Assembly (NCBI RefSeq): GCF_019599505.1
Contig: NZ_RKLT01000005.1
Coordinates: 62,001-126,000, forward strand
Direction: 5' to 3'
Length of the DNA stretch: 64,000 nt
Source: Haloarcula nitratireducens
GTDB taxonomy: Archaea > Halobacteriota > Halobacteria > Halobacteriales > Haloarculaceae
The number at the start of each line of letters is the position of its first letter. Position 1 is the stretch's first letter. Made by a program: the position numbers and the translations under genes. Below are positions 42,642 through 51,519 of this stretch, piece by piece. The notes beneath the pieces were generated by a model. That model searched no databases. It saw nothing but the letters and a program-made list of their open reading frames with translations, and was not told the origin of the DNA.

Positions 42642-43271
42642 TCAGGCCTCCGCTTTGATGTGGAAGTCCACGAAGCTGTACGGAGCCCACGGACCGGAGT
42701 ACTGCACGGTCAGGTCCGGGTGGGCCTCGCGGACGGCGTCGACCGCGTCGTCGAACGACTCGCGGTCGTCGCGCTCGACGAGATAGGAGTTGTTCAACAG
42801 CAGGCGGTCGCTGAACAGGTCTCCGTCGGCGACGTCGGCCGCGTGGTCGGCGAGTTCGGTCTCGATGGACTCCCGAACCGAGTCGGCGTCCTCGACGCCG
42901 TCCTCCGGGAGGAGGACTTTGATACCGACCTCCTCGTGACCCGCGGCGCGGCGCAGCGATCCGGTGAGTTCGGCCCGACTGTTCCGGAGGACGTTCTTCA
43001 GCGCCCGCTCGGACTCGAAGACCATGCCGAACCGCATCGGAACGACCGCTCGGCCGTCGCCCTCCGTCATCACCGCTCGGAGCACGTCGTCGTGCGCCCG
43101 AGCGTTCTCGTCGCTCTCCTCGGGGTCGAGCGTGTCGATGTCGCTCACGACGGCGGCGTGTGTGCGGTGTGAGACAGTGTATATGTCGCTCTCACCCTCG
43201 ACGCCGTCGGTAGAGACGTCGATCGAGTCGGCCTCGATGACGCCGTACGCGTAGATTTTATCACCAGACAT
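42642..43271 (-). CDS. gvpF: Gas vesicle protein GvpF
   Basis: The 209-residue protein is the F member of the GvpL/F family. It starts [17 protein letters not shown], contains [31 protein letters not shown], and ends with the signature [17 protein letters not shown]. It is the first gene of the leftward operon, divergent from gvpA across 224 bases. The ATG at 43271 matches the family N-terminus; the frame is open far upstream but without similarity. Confidence 0.9.
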   Translation of the reverse strand: MSGDKIYAYGVIEADSIDVSTDGVEGESDIYTVSHRTHAAVVSDIDTLDPEESDENARAHDDVLRAVMTEGDGRAVVPMRFGMVFESERALKNVLRNSRAELTGSLRRAAGHEEVGIKVLLPEDGVEDADSVRESIETELADHAADVADGDLFSDRLLLNNSYLVERDDRESFDDAVDAVREAHPDLTVQYSGPWAPYSFVDFHIKAEA

Positions 43272-43495
43272 TACCTGTGCTCGTGTACGGCGGTTCGCCG
43301 TCACCCGACCAAGCCCTGTTGCCAGCATACGCAAGCCCGCCGAATCCGAGGGATTCGACGACGGTAGAAGCGGGCCACGGTATCGAGAAGCGGACCGCCA
43401 AACCGCCCGCCGTCCGGCGAACGAACGGACGCGTCCGCGAGAAACCTTTCGACTGCAAGCACCACGCACAGGTAGGTAACCCGTCAAACGACAGT
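43272..43495. promoter_or_regulatory. Divergent gvpF/gvpA regulatory region
   Basis: The 224 bases separate the two gas-vesicle operons and should hold both promoters. On the gvpA side GAGAAACCTTTCG (43439-43451) is the best BRE/TATA-like element, about 45-55 bases before the gvpA ATG. On the gvpF side no strong TATA was recognised. In studied haloarchaea a GvpE activator site lies here, but gvpE is absent. Confidence 0.45.
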
Positions 43496-43777
43496 ATGGC
43501 ACAACCGGATTCCAGTAGCCTGGCAGCAGTGCTCGACCGCATCCTCGACAAGGGGCTCGTGGTCGACATCTGGGCGCGCGTCTCAGTCGTCGGGATCGAG
43601 ATCCTCACCGTGGAGGCCCGTGTCGTGGCCGCGTCCGTCGACACGTTCCTCCACTACGCGGAGAACATAACGAAGATAGAACAGGCCAGTCAGTCCGGTG
43701 AGCTAGAGGAGATGAAAGAGCTCAACATCGAGAAGCCCGCTCGCCCGGACAACTACCAGCAGGCCCCGTCCCAGTAG
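43496..43777 (+). CDS. gvpA: Major gas vesicle structural protein GvpA
   Basis: The 93-residue protein has the invariant GvpA core [50 protein letters not shown] (residues about 9-58). The [12 protein letters not shown] stretch and [10 protein letters not shown] helix form the shell rib. A polar C-terminal tail of about 30 residues ([12 protein letters not shown]) extends beyond the 76 residues usual in haloarchaea. It leads the short rightward operon gvpA-gvpO. Confidence 0.93.
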   Translation: MAQPDSSSLAAVLDRILDKGLVVDIWARVSVVGIEILTVEARVVAASVDTFLHYAENITKIEQASQSGELEEMKELNIEKPARPDNYQQAPSQ

Positions 43778-43800
43778 AGACTGCGGCATAACTCACAACC

Positions 43801-44424
43801 ATGTCACAGTCAGATGCTGAGTCGAACGAACAGTGCCGTGCGCTCACGGGCGACGGTAACAGATGTCAGAACTCGGCGGTCGAAGACGGGTTCTGTCACC
43901 AGCACGACGAGTCCGACTCGACCGTCGACGGCGAATCGTCGGCCGACGGAGACGAGAGCGGGGAATCGCCGGACAGTGACGGCTCCGACGCCGGGAGCGA
44001 GGCCGAACAGGACACCGGGCGCGACTCGTCGAGCGACGGCGGTGATGCGTCAGCTACCGACTCGGACGACGGCTCCGAGAGCGGCGCGTCCGGCGGCGAC
44101 GAGGAGACGGCCGACGCCGGAAGCGAGGATGACACCGTCTCTATCGGCGGCGCGGGGTCGCTCATCGAGGTTCGACGCACCGTCGAGGCGGTCACGGCGC
44201 AACTGATAGAGCATCCGCTCGACGGCGTCGTCGAGATAAACAGAGACGGCGACGGCGGCTGGTTGGCGACCGTCGAAGTAGTCGAACGCCGCGCGGTTCC
44301 CGACACGCAGGACATCATCGGCTACTACGAGATCACGCTCGAGGACTCGGAGACGGTGACCGGTTACCGACGGCTCTCCCGATACCGTCGTATGGATACC
44401 GACCAGAGCGAGCGGCTCGAATGA
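43801..44424 (+). CDS. gvpO: GvpO with an N-terminal Cys/His zinc motif
   Basis: The C-terminal 85 residues are GvpO (SLIEVRRTVEAVTAQLIEHPLDGV, GWLATVEVVERRAVPDTQDIIGYYEITLE, YRRLSRYRR). In front is a Ser/Asp/Gly-rich disordered linker of about 80 residues. The first 35 residues form a separate motif, CRALTGDGNRCQNSAVEDGFCHQH, with three Cys and one His spaced as in small zinc-binding DUF5763-type modules. Length is 207 residues, against about 120 for typical GvpO. It follows gvpA after 23 bases and is its operon partner. Confidence 0.88.
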   Translation: MSQSDAESNEQCRALTGDGNRCQNSAVEDGFCHQHDESDSTVDGESSADGDESGESPDSDGSDAGSEAEQDTGRDSSSDGGDASATDSDDGSESGASGGDEETADAGSEDDTVSIGGAGSLIEVRRTVEAVTAQLIEHPLDGVVEINRDGDGGWLATVEVVERRAVPDTQDIIGYYEITLEDSETVTGYRRLSRYRRMDTDQSERLE

Positions 44425-44541
44425 CCGTCCGCCGACCGGGCGTGAGAACGCTGAGCGATCCGCCCACCGAATCCCTCACTTAGTAGATACGATACGCACA
44501 AAATGAGTACCTGTTTTGCCTTTGAGGTTCAAAATGAAACT

Positions 44542-45204
44542 ATGGCTACGATCGTCATCGGCTCAGTGCCCGCGGAAGAGTTCGCGCTGAAGCACACGCT
44601 CGACGTACTCCCGGACGTGAAATTCGAGTGCGAGCGCATCATCAAGAGCGGCGAGGACGCCGTCATGCCCCTGATGTGGGCGCGAAACGTCGATAAGGAG
44701 GAGCTCGACGCGGCGTTCGAGGAGGACCCGAGCGTCGACAACGTCCGGCTGCTCGCCGATTTCGAGGACGAGTACCTCTACCGGATGGACTGGATCGACC
44801 AGGTCGAACTCCTGCTGGGGATGCTCACGAACTCCGAGGCCACGATCCTCGACGCCTACGGCAAGAGAGAGGAGTGGCGGCTCCGCGTGATGTTCCCGAC
44901 CCGCGATAAGTTCTCCGCGACCTACGAGTTCTGTAACGAGCACGGGCTCACCTACGACGTCGAGTCGATCCGGGACATGGACGGCGAACCCGCCGGTCGC
45001 TTCGGACTCACCGAGGGCCAGTATCAGGCGCTCGTCCTCGCCGCCCAAGAGGGGTACTACAACGTCCCGCAGGAGAAGACGCTCGAAGAACTTGCCAACG
45101 AACTCGACATCTCCCATCAGGCCCTCTCCGAACGGCTCCGCCGGGGGACCGAATCGCTCATCGAAGATACGCTTCTGGTCGGGTCCGACCCCGACCTGAT
45201 GTGA
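44542..45204 (+). CDS. Bat-type HTH_10 transcriptional regulator (first of pair)
   Basis: The 220-residue protein has an N-terminal bacterio-opsin-activator-type sensory domain (AEEFALKHTLDVLPDVKFECERI; NVRLLADFEDEYLYRMDW). The C-terminal HTH_10 module is at about residues 155-205 (LTEGQYQALVLAAQEGYYNVPQEKTLEELANELDISHQALSERLRRG region). It has about 45 percent visible similarity of pattern with the protein at 45836. It begins 117 bases after gvpO, on the same strand, and is a plausible regulator of the vesicle genes. Confidence 0.88.
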   Translation: MATIVIGSVPAEEFALKHTLDVLPDVKFECERIIKSGEDAVMPLMWARNVDKEELDAAFEEDPSVDNVRLLADFEDEYLYRMDWIDQVELLLGMLTNSEATILDAYGKREEWRLRVMFPTRDKFSATYEFCNEHGLTYDVESIRDMDGEPAGRFGLTEGQYQALVLAAQEGYYNVPQEKTLEELANELDISHQALSERLRRGTESLIEDTLLVGSDPDLM

Positions 45205-45256
45205 AAACGAGTCTCTTTCTGGGTCGACGATCGTCCGCTTTCTCGGCCGCTCGCCG

Positions 45257-45457
45257 TTAGCGGAGGTATCGAACGATGCGGACCAGCACCGAGGCGAGCG
45301 TGCCGACGCCGGGGACGCGAGACGAGAGCGCCGCCGCGCCGACGAGGAACGCCGCGGCCCACCGGTCGCCGCGGGTGAACGCACGCGCGGCGTCGATGAG
45401 CGTCGAGATGATCGAGAGGTTGTTCCACATCGAACCGCCTGCCTTTGCGTTCTGCAT
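45257..45457 (-). CDS. Small membrane-associated hypothetical protein
   Basis: A 66-residue frame starts MQNAKAGGSMWNNLSII. It has amphipathic and hydrophobic segments (AAAFLVGAAALSSRVPGVGTLASVLVRIV). The internal MWNN at 45430 is an alternative start. No family is recognised. It lies between the two Bat-type regulators on the opposite strand. Confidence 0.5.
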   Translation of the reverse strand: MQNAKAGGSMWNNLSIISTLIDAARAFTRGDRWAAAFLVGAAALSSRVPGVGTLASVLVRIVRYLR

Positions 45458-45835
45458 GTCCGTTTCGAAGCGTTCCACCCACCAAAGTGGCACGCTTGAG
45501 CCTGCTTGCAGTTTATCAGGCCGTTCGTCGGTTCCGTTCGCTTCTCGTATCGCGTGATCGGTCGCACCACTAACGTCCCCTTTCTCGGAGAGGCCGAACG
45601 GACCGCGCCGCGACGGTTGAAACTGTCCGCTATCCGGTCAGGAAAGTAGCGTCGACGTACCGTCGAAGTTCGGTCGTGTTACCCCGGTTCCTCGAACGAT
45701 GCGGTATCTTTTACGATGCTTAACGAACCGTTCCGATACTGTTTCACGGGTAAAACCGTCTAACAAGGGCTGAAATTCGCGGAATCCATAGGAGTGTGAA
45801 CCCCGTTTATCTACGTCCCCCGTAATCCGTTGGAT
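45458..45835. other. Intergenic region between the regulators
   Basis: No gene is seen. The right end carries the promoter of the second regulator: TTTATC at 45806-45811, 25-30 bases from the ATG at 45836. Around 45693-45780 the sequence is AT-richer than average (ATCTTTTACGATGCTTAACG), which may belong to an upstream activating region. Confidence 0.45.
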
Positions 45836-46471
45836 ATGTCGACTCTCGTATCGGGGAACGTCCCCTCGGAAGACTTAGTGCTCGATCACACGCTACAAAC
45901 GTACCCGGACCTGACCTTCTCGGTCGAGCAGATCGTCTGTTCAGGTGACGGGTCGCTTATGCCGATGCTGTGGGTCCGCGGGAGCGAACGCGACGGCATC
46001 GCGGAGACCTTCCGAGAGGATCCCACGGTCGAATCGGTCACGCACCTGCGCGAGCTCGAAGACGAATGTCTCTTCCAGATGGACTGGCACGGCAACGTCA
46101 AGCTCGTCATCGACATGCTGACTCACTCGGAGGCGACGATTCTGGACGTGACGGGCGCGGGCACGGAGTGGAACATCCGGATGCTCTACCCCGAGCGCTC
46201 GATGGTCTCGAAGGCCCACGACTTCTGTGACGAGCACGGGCTCGACTTCGAGGTCGAGAGCGTCAGAGAGATGGAGGGCGAGATGGCCGGGCGCTACGGC
46301 CTGACGACCTCACAGCACGAGGTGCTGTCGATGGCCGAATCGGAGGGGTACTTCGATGTCCCGCGGCAGATCACGCAGGCCGAACTCGCCGAGAAGCTCG
46401 GCATCTCACACCAGGCGCTCTCGGAGAGCCTCCGTCGAGCCACCGGCACGCTCGTCGAAGAGGCGCTGTAA
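45836..46471 (+). CDS. Bat-type HTH_10 transcriptional regulator (second of pair)
   Basis: The 211-residue protein is a paralogue of the product of 44542-45204. It has the same layout: N-terminal domain (SEDLVLDHTLQTYPDLTFSVEQI; ECLFQMDWHGNVKLVIDML), a shared SEATILD segment, and C-terminal HTH_10 (LTTSQHEVLSMAESEGYFDVP; LGISHQALSESLRRA). A TATA box at 45806 indicates a leaderless message. Tandem duplication beside the gas-vesicle genes is likely. Confidence 0.88.
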   Translation: MSTLVSGNVPSEDLVLDHTLQTYPDLTFSVEQIVCSGDGSLMPMLWVRGSERDGIAETFREDPTVESVTHLRELEDECLFQMDWHGNVKLVIDMLTHSEATILDVTGAGTEWNIRMLYPERSMVSKAHDFCDEHGLDFEVESVREMEGEMAGRYGLTTSQHEVLSMAESEGYFDVPRQITQAELAEKLGISHQALSESLRRATGTLVEEAL

Positions 46472-46812
46472 CCAGCCCGGTCTTCATCACTCGATTTTCT
46501 CGGCGGTTCTCCGGGCTCGCCGCGTCGCCCGTCGTCTCCTTCGCCGGTCCGGACCTCGCTTCCGGAACAGGTAGAGTCGGCTATCGGCCGGGAGCGACAG
46601 GTCCCGTCCGCCGATCGCCGCGAGGCGACGCCGTACGTCGCGAGAGCGCGTGCCTGCAACTGAAAGCGGTCAGTGCATACGGGCCAACCACGTACTGTCT
46701 CGTGATTCGGTTATGACGACGCTTTCACGCTCTGGACTCTCCGATGGCCCTCGTTGTCGAGACGGAAGAACGCTAACAGCGGCGCGGCTCGCCGACCCAG
46801 TTCGTGAGACGT
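46472..46812. other. Gene-free intergenic stretch
   Basis: About 340 bases hold no recognisable gene in any frame. No hairpin-plus-T terminator or repeat was recognised. It probably carries the terminator of the regulator and the promoter of the DUF4177 gene. Confidence 0.4.
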
Positions 46813-47028
46813 ATGACCGATAGGGAACGCACCCGCTGGGAGTACGAGACGCTACAGGTCCCCAAAGGCGTGACCCAGAAGGAATCAGTCGACCCGAAGA
46901 GCCAACTCAACGAGCTCGGGCGCGAGGGGTGGGAACTCGCGGGGACCGTCGCATACACCGGCGGCGGCGGCACGAAGTTTCTCCTCTTCAAGCGTCCGGC
47001 GGAGTCGGACGACGACGCGGAGCAATGA
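46813..47028 (+). CDS. DUF4177-family protein
   Basis: The 71-residue protein matches DUF4177: RWEYETLQV at the N-terminus, LNELGREGWELAGTVAYTGGGGTKFLLFKRP in the middle, and a short acidic tail. The fold is a small beta-alpha sandwich of unknown function. Its TGA overlaps the next ATG (ATGA at 47025-47028), so it is translationally coupled to the membrane protein. Confidence 0.85.
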   Translation: MTDRERTRWEYETLQVPKGVTQKESVDPKSQLNELGREGWELAGTVAYTGGGGTKFLLFKRPAESDDDAEQ

Positions 47029-48101
47029 ACTCGGCCGTCGACCCCGACGAGGAGACTGACATCGAGTTCGAGACGGAACTCGATCCCGACGCCGACGCGG
47101 ACATCGGAACGGCCAACACGATGCGGCAGCGCGCGGACGAGAGCCGCATCAAGATCTGGATAATGCTCGCCGCGAACCGTCTGGTCGTGACCGGGCTGTT
47201 GGCGCTCATCGTGTTCGTCACCGTCACGCTGGTCGGGGCGGAGTTCTACCCGGCGTTTCACGCCGATCTGCAGCAGGAAGACACCATCGAGACGATATTC
47301 TCGACGATGATCGGCGCGATAATCACCGGGACGACCCTCGTGGTGACCATCAGCCAGCTCGTCATCTCACAGGAGAACGGGCCGCTCGGCGACCAGCACG
47401 AGCGGATGAGCAGTACGATGAACGTCCGGGACTACACGCGCGAACTCGTCGACCGCCCGGTTCCGGCCGACCCGTCCGCGTTCCTCCGCCACATCGTCAA
47501 CGCCTCCGAGACCCGCGCCCGCAAGCTTCGCGAGGCGGTGGCCGGCAAGGACGACGAGGAGCTGAAAGCGGAGGTCAACGAGTTCACGACCAGCATCATC
47601 GGGAACGCGAAGCAGGTCCGAAAGCAGCTCGACGGCGCGAACTTCGGTTCCTTCGGCGTCCTGTTCGCCGCGCTCAACTACAACTACGGGTGGAAGATAT
47701 TCCACGTCGAGCGCATCGAGTACGAGTACGAGGAGAGCCTCACCGACGACGACAGAAGCCTGCTCGAGGATCTGCGGAGCACGCTGGCGATGTTTGGCCC
47801 GGGCCGAGAGCACATCAAGACGCTCTACTTCGAGTGGGCGCTCATCAACCTCTCGCAACTCATCCTCTACATCTCGGTTCCGGCGCTCATCATCGCCGGC
47901 GCGATGCTGGCGTTCATCGGCGAGTCGTCGTTCCCGGGGTCCACGTTCGGCTTCGCCCACATGACGCTGGTCGTCACTGCGGCGTTCACGATAACGCTGC
48001 TGCCACACCTCCTACTGGTCTCCTACATCGCCAGAGTCGCGACGGTGGCGAAGCGGACCCTCGCGATCGGCCCGCTCATCCTCCGGGACTCACAGCGCTG
48101 A
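47025..48101 (+). CDS. Four-helix membrane protein, paralogue of 51520-52506
   Basis: The 358-residue protein has two N-terminal membrane segments (ANRLVVTGLLALIVFVTVTLVGAEF; FSTMIGAIITGTTLVVTISQLVI). A soluble domain of about 180 residues follows, and then two C-terminal membrane segments close to VSYIARVATVAKRTLAIGPLI. The arrangement and several motifs (SQLVIS/NQFILS, PADPSAFLRHIV/PNDPAEFLSLTA, IARxATxAxRT) recur in the protein at 51520. The function is unknown; no enzyme domain is seen. Confidence 0.78.
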   Translation: MNSAVDPDEETDIEFETELDPDADADIGTANTMRQRADESRIKIWIMLAANRLVVTGLLALIVFVTVTLVGAEFYPAFHADLQQEDTIETIFSTMIGAIITGTTLVVTISQLVISQENGPLGDQHERMSSTMNVRDYTRELVDRPVPADPSAFLRHIVNASETRARKLREAVAGKDDEELKAEVNEFTTSIIGNAKQVRKQLDGANFGSFGVLFAALNYNYGWKIFHVERIEYEYEESLTDDDRSLLEDLRSTLAMFGPGREHIKTLYFEWALINLSQLILYISVPALIIAGAMLAFIGESSFPGSTFGFAHMTLVVTAAFTITLLPHLLLVSYIARVATVAKRTLAIGPLILRDSQR

Positions 48102-48168
48102 CCGCGCGGAATACCGGCGCGAAAGAGGTCCCCTCGCGGCCCGCGTCGGGGTTGAGAAGGACGACGAC

Positions 48169-48720
48169 CTACTCTTCGGGCGTTCCGTCGCCGACGTCGG
48201 TGCCGTCGAGCGGCCCCGTGTGGTCGGCACCGCCCGCGTCGTTGACGCCGCTGGCGTCCGAACCCGCGTCGACGTCTTCCGGCAGGTCCTCCTGATCGAA
48301 GGCGAAGACGTCGCTGTCCTCGATGGCCGGACCGATCATCTCCTGCAGCGTCGGCCCGGGCAGCGTCTCCTCGTCGAGTTCGACGAGCGTCTCGGTGACC
48401 CGCTGCGTGTCGACGTTCTCGACGGCGACGCGGAACGTCTTCGAGGCGACGCGGCTGCCGACCTCGCCCCCGAGCGTCTGCTTTGCGAGACCCGACGCCC
48501 CGCTTCCCCCGATGACCCGGGAGGCGAGAATGCGACCGACGGGGCGGCCGATCGCCTGTGCGAGGCGGTCGACGTCGACCGGGTCCTGTGCCGGTTCGTC
48601 GGCCAGTATCGCCTCGAAATCGACCGCTTCGATGACCTCTTTCGCGACCTCGGTCGCGAACAGCGCGTCTAACCCCTGTTCGATGCGGTCCAGCTGTTCG
48701 TCGCCGGTAGAGTCACTCAT
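48169..48720 (-). CDS. Acidic hypothetical protein
   Basis: The 183-residue protein starts MSDSTGDEQLDRIEQGLDALF and contains helices with EVIEAVDFEAILADEPAQDPVDVDRLAQAIGRPVGRIL. A Gly-rich centre (SRVIGGSGASGLAKQTLGGEVG) and a disordered Gly/Asp tail follow. The product is soluble. No family is recognised. The start at 48720 gives an acidic N-terminus in keeping with the rest. Confidence 0.6.
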   Translation of the reverse strand: MSDSTGDEQLDRIEQGLDALFATEVAKEVIEAVDFEAILADEPAQDPVDVDRLAQAIGRPVGRILASRVIGGSGASGLAKQTLGGEVGSRVASKTFRVAVENVDTQRVTETLVELDEETLPGPTLQEMIGPAIEDSDVFAFDQEDLPEDVDAGSDASGVNDAGGADHTGPLDGTDVGDGTPEE

Positions 48721-48952
48721 TACGGGACGACGAAGGCGTGCTACTCTGATACCGCTGCGGCCTTCGAATGCAACCACTCTCGGCCGCGTCTCGCGGCGTG
48801 TAAACTATATCCACGGGAGGACCGGATCGAAGTGCGGAGGGTGACGTCTGGTTCCCCCACAGCCGGCATTTGCAAGCACAAACGGTTTCCGAGGGGACCC
48901 ACGAAGCGGAATATCTGTCTAGCGCCGGTACCGAGTCGCGAGGCGGACCGGT

Positions 48953-50080
48953 CTAGCCGTCTTCGGTCGAGTCCGCTTCCTCCGGGTCCGACCCCAGCGA
49001 CTCGGCGGACGTGACCGCCGGCGACACCGGATCGCCCTCCAGGAGTTCTTCGAGGACGATTCTGACCGCCTGAATCCCGACGACGAGGAGGAACGGTCCC
49101 AGAAACAGGCCGTACCAGCCGAAGAGCATCGGGCCGAGGATGTACGCGAACAGGACTAGTCCCGTATGCGTCGCCTGTCCGGCGACTTTCGGCAGCAGGA
49201 ACGTCATGGGGAGGAGATCCAAGAGGACCAGTGAGACGACGAACAGCGCCGCAGGATAGATCAACAGCGACGGGTCGCCCCGAGCGGCGCGAACGCCGAG
49301 GAAGGCGACGAGCGGGACGTAGACGAGTTTGCCGACGACGACGGGAACGAGACTGGCCAGTCCAGTGAGCAACGCCAGCGCCGTCGGTGCCGGCATCGAG
49401 ACCGCGGCGGGAGCAAGCAGGTTGTAGACGTTGTAGACCACCGCGGCGAGGACGGCGACGATACCGACGAGGAGGACGTTTCCGAAGTAGATGGTGGCGA
49501 GGTCGTCGTCGACAGCGGTCACGTAGGCGTGGGCCGTCGTTCCGCTTCCGCCGACCGTCGAGCGGAACCACGACGCGAGACGGGCGTCGTCCCGCAGGAG
49601 GTAGAACGCGGCCGTCACGGCGAGGAATAGGTGCATCGTTCCTCCGGCGAGCGTCGAGAGGATGCCCGCACCACGCTGGAGTAAGTCCATCGGCGACCCG
49701 GACGCTCCACCGGCCACCAGCGAACGAACGCGTTCTAACAGGTCCAGCGACTGGGTCTGGAGGTACGGCTGTATCGCCTGTCTGACCCCGTCGAGCGCGC
49801 CGGCCGACAGCAGTTGCGTGATGCCCATCACGACGACCGCGGTGATGAGCAACAGCGCGGGGAGCGCGACGACGAGCAACGAGACCAGTGCGGCCATCCC
49901 CGACGAGAGGACGGACTCCAACCGTTGGTTCAGCGGTCGGATACCGTAGTAGACGAAGAGCGCGAGCATGAACGTCCCGACGAACGAGTGGAGGACGAAC
50001 AGGAGCGCCAGCCCGACCGCGAAGACGAGCGCCCACCATCCGAGGCGCTCTCGGTCGAACGTCGGAGAAGAGAGGTCCAT
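48953..50080 (-). CDS. AI-2E family transporter
   Basis: The 375-residue protein has seven to eight membrane segments and the family layout. A first helix (WWALVFAVGLALLFVLHSFVGTFMLALFVYYGIRPL) is followed by a cytoplasmic amphipathic region with LDLLERVRSLV, and a C-terminal block ends LFGWYGLFLGPFLLVVGIQA. Family members were named for autoinducer-2 export but have diverse or unknown substrates. The ATG at 50080 precedes the first helix. It is divergent from the propeller gene at 50192. Confidence 0.84.
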   Translation of the reverse strand: MDLSSPTFDRERLGWWALVFAVGLALLFVLHSFVGTFMLALFVYYGIRPLNQRLESVLSSGMAALVSLLVVALPALLLITAVVVMGITQLLSAGALDGVRQAIQPYLQTQSLDLLERVRSLVAGGASGSPMDLLQRGAGILSTLAGGTMHLFLAVTAAFYLLRDDARLASWFRSTVGGSGTTAHAYVTAVDDDLATIYFGNVLLVGIVAVLAAVVYNVYNLLAPAAVSMPAPTALALLTGLASLVPVVVGKLVYVPLVAFLGVRAARGDPSLLIYPAALFVVSLVLLDLLPMTFLLPKVAGQATHTGLVLFAYILGPMLFGWYGLFLGPFLLVVGIQAVRIVLEELLEGDPVSPAVTSAESLGSDPEEADSTEDG

Positions 50081-50191
50081 GTTTCTGCGTCGGGAGTCGC
50101 ACGGAAAAATCCGGGCATGTGGTCCTTCGGTGAGAATCGGGCACAGTATGCCGGGGAAAGACCCGAGTGTCCCGATGCACGAGACAGGACA

Positions 50192-51457
50192 ATGAATGAG
50201 CGCGCTCGCGCCGACGGGTTCGTCCCGTTCTTCAGGCAGTACACGAAGACGTGGCAGCACGCGGTGGCAACGGCGGCGCTGACGGCGTTCGGGACGCTGA
50301 CGTTCATCAATCGCCTGTTCGCCGTCGTCGCCATCTCGGTCTACCTCCTCACGCCGGCCGTTCTCTACGTGCTTAGTTCCTCGTCGGGGCGAGAACAGAG
50401 TGAATCGAACCGTCGGTCGAGCGGCGCGGACGCGGAGTCGACGGAACCTGACCGCGAGCGAAACCCAGAACCCGCCGGAGAGAGCGATTCTCCGGTCGAG
50501 TCGAGCGATACCGAAGTCACGCGAGAATCGGAATCCTCGCAGGAGCCAGAAGAATCACAGGGGCCGGAATCGCCGCCCGCGTGGACCACCGCGACCGTCC
50601 CCTGCGAGGAGACGCTCCACGACGCGGCCGTCGCCGACGGAACGGCCTACGCCGTCGGGTCTGAGGGGAGCGTGCTCGCCGACAACGGCGACGGCTGGAG
50701 CGCCGTGCTGTCCGACGGCCCCGGCGCGCAGTCGAACGCGCTTCGCGGCGTCGACGCCGTCGAGGGCGGCGGCGTCTGGGTCGCCGGCGACAGCGGGGCC
50801 GTCGGTCGGCTGGACCCCGAGAGCGGCCGACACGTCGATCTCTCCGCGCCGAACGACGACACGAACAACCTCGCGGGCGTGGCCGTAGCGGGCACGCCAG
50901 ACGACGAGACGGTCCTGCTGATAGACGGCTCCGGCCGCGTCCGTCGCGGCCGGTATCGGGAGGGGGAGACGGCGTGGGAGGAGCCGGTGACGCCGGGGAG
51001 CGGCTCCAGCCTCGCCAGTATCGCTCTTCAGGACGCCTCGGTCGGCTACGCCTGTGACACCAACCAGTGCGTCTTCGAGACGGACGACGGCGGGCGAACC
51101 TTCGCGCAGTCGGGGCTCGGTGGAGCCGACGGGACGCTCACCGACGTCGCGGCGGACGACGACGGCTGTGCCGTCAGCGACGACAGCGGCGTCGTCCACC
51201 GCTACGACGGCGAGCGCTGGACGCCCGAGCGACCGGGCGAGGACGCGCTGTGGGCGCTCGCGCTCGACGAGACGCTGTGGCTCGCCGCCGGCGACGGCGG
51301 GACGGTGTACGAACGGGCCGCGGACGCGACCGACTGGGAGCGGACGCCGACGCCGGCGACCGCTTCCCTCCGCGGGGTCGCGCTCGGTCGGGAACGAGCG
51401 ATCGCCGTCGGCGCGGAGGGCACCGTCGTCGAGCGTCCCCGGTCGGAAACCCGCTGA
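50192..51457 (+). CDS. Membrane-anchored beta-propeller protein
   Basis: The 421-residue protein begins with a short cytoplasmic end and one or two membrane helices (AVATAALTAFGTLTFINRLFAVVAISVYLLTPAVLYVL). A Ser/Glu-rich linker of about 65 residues and a repeat domain follow. Recurrent blades read AVGSEGSVLADNGDGWSAV, VAGDSGAVGRLDPE, CAVSDDSGVVHRYDGERW, LAAGDGGTVYERAADATDW and AVGAEGTVVERP. The pattern resembles Ycf48/YCF48-like propellers. It probably faces the outside and binds a partner. Confidence 0.75.
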   Translation: MNERARADGFVPFFRQYTKTWQHAVATAALTAFGTLTFINRLFAVVAISVYLLTPAVLYVLSSSSGREQSESNRRSSGADAESTEPDRERNPEPAGESDSPVESSDTEVTRESESSQEPEESQGPESPPAWTTATVPCEETLHDAAVADGTAYAVGSEGSVLADNGDGWSAVLSDGPGAQSNALRGVDAVEGGGVWVAGDSGAVGRLDPESGRHVDLSAPNDDTNNLAGVAVAGTPDDETVLLIDGSGRVRRGRYREGETAWEEPVTPGSGSSLASIALQDASVGYACDTNQCVFETDDGGRTFAQSGLGGADGTLTDVAADDDGCAVSDDSGVVHRYDGERWTPERPGEDALWALALDETLWLAAGDGGTVYERAADATDWERTPTPATASLRGVALGRERAIAVGAEGTVVERPRSETR

Positions 51458-51519
51458 TAGCGCGCGACGGCGGGAAATGCATGCAGAACCCGCTTCGAGT
51501 CGGTAGACGACTCCGCGGT

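Noticed and set aside
48102..48168. Possible tRNA or other RNA gene in short gaps
   Set aside because: No cloverleaf, T-loop GTTCGA or CCA-proximal acceptor pattern was found in this or the other intergenic gaps read.
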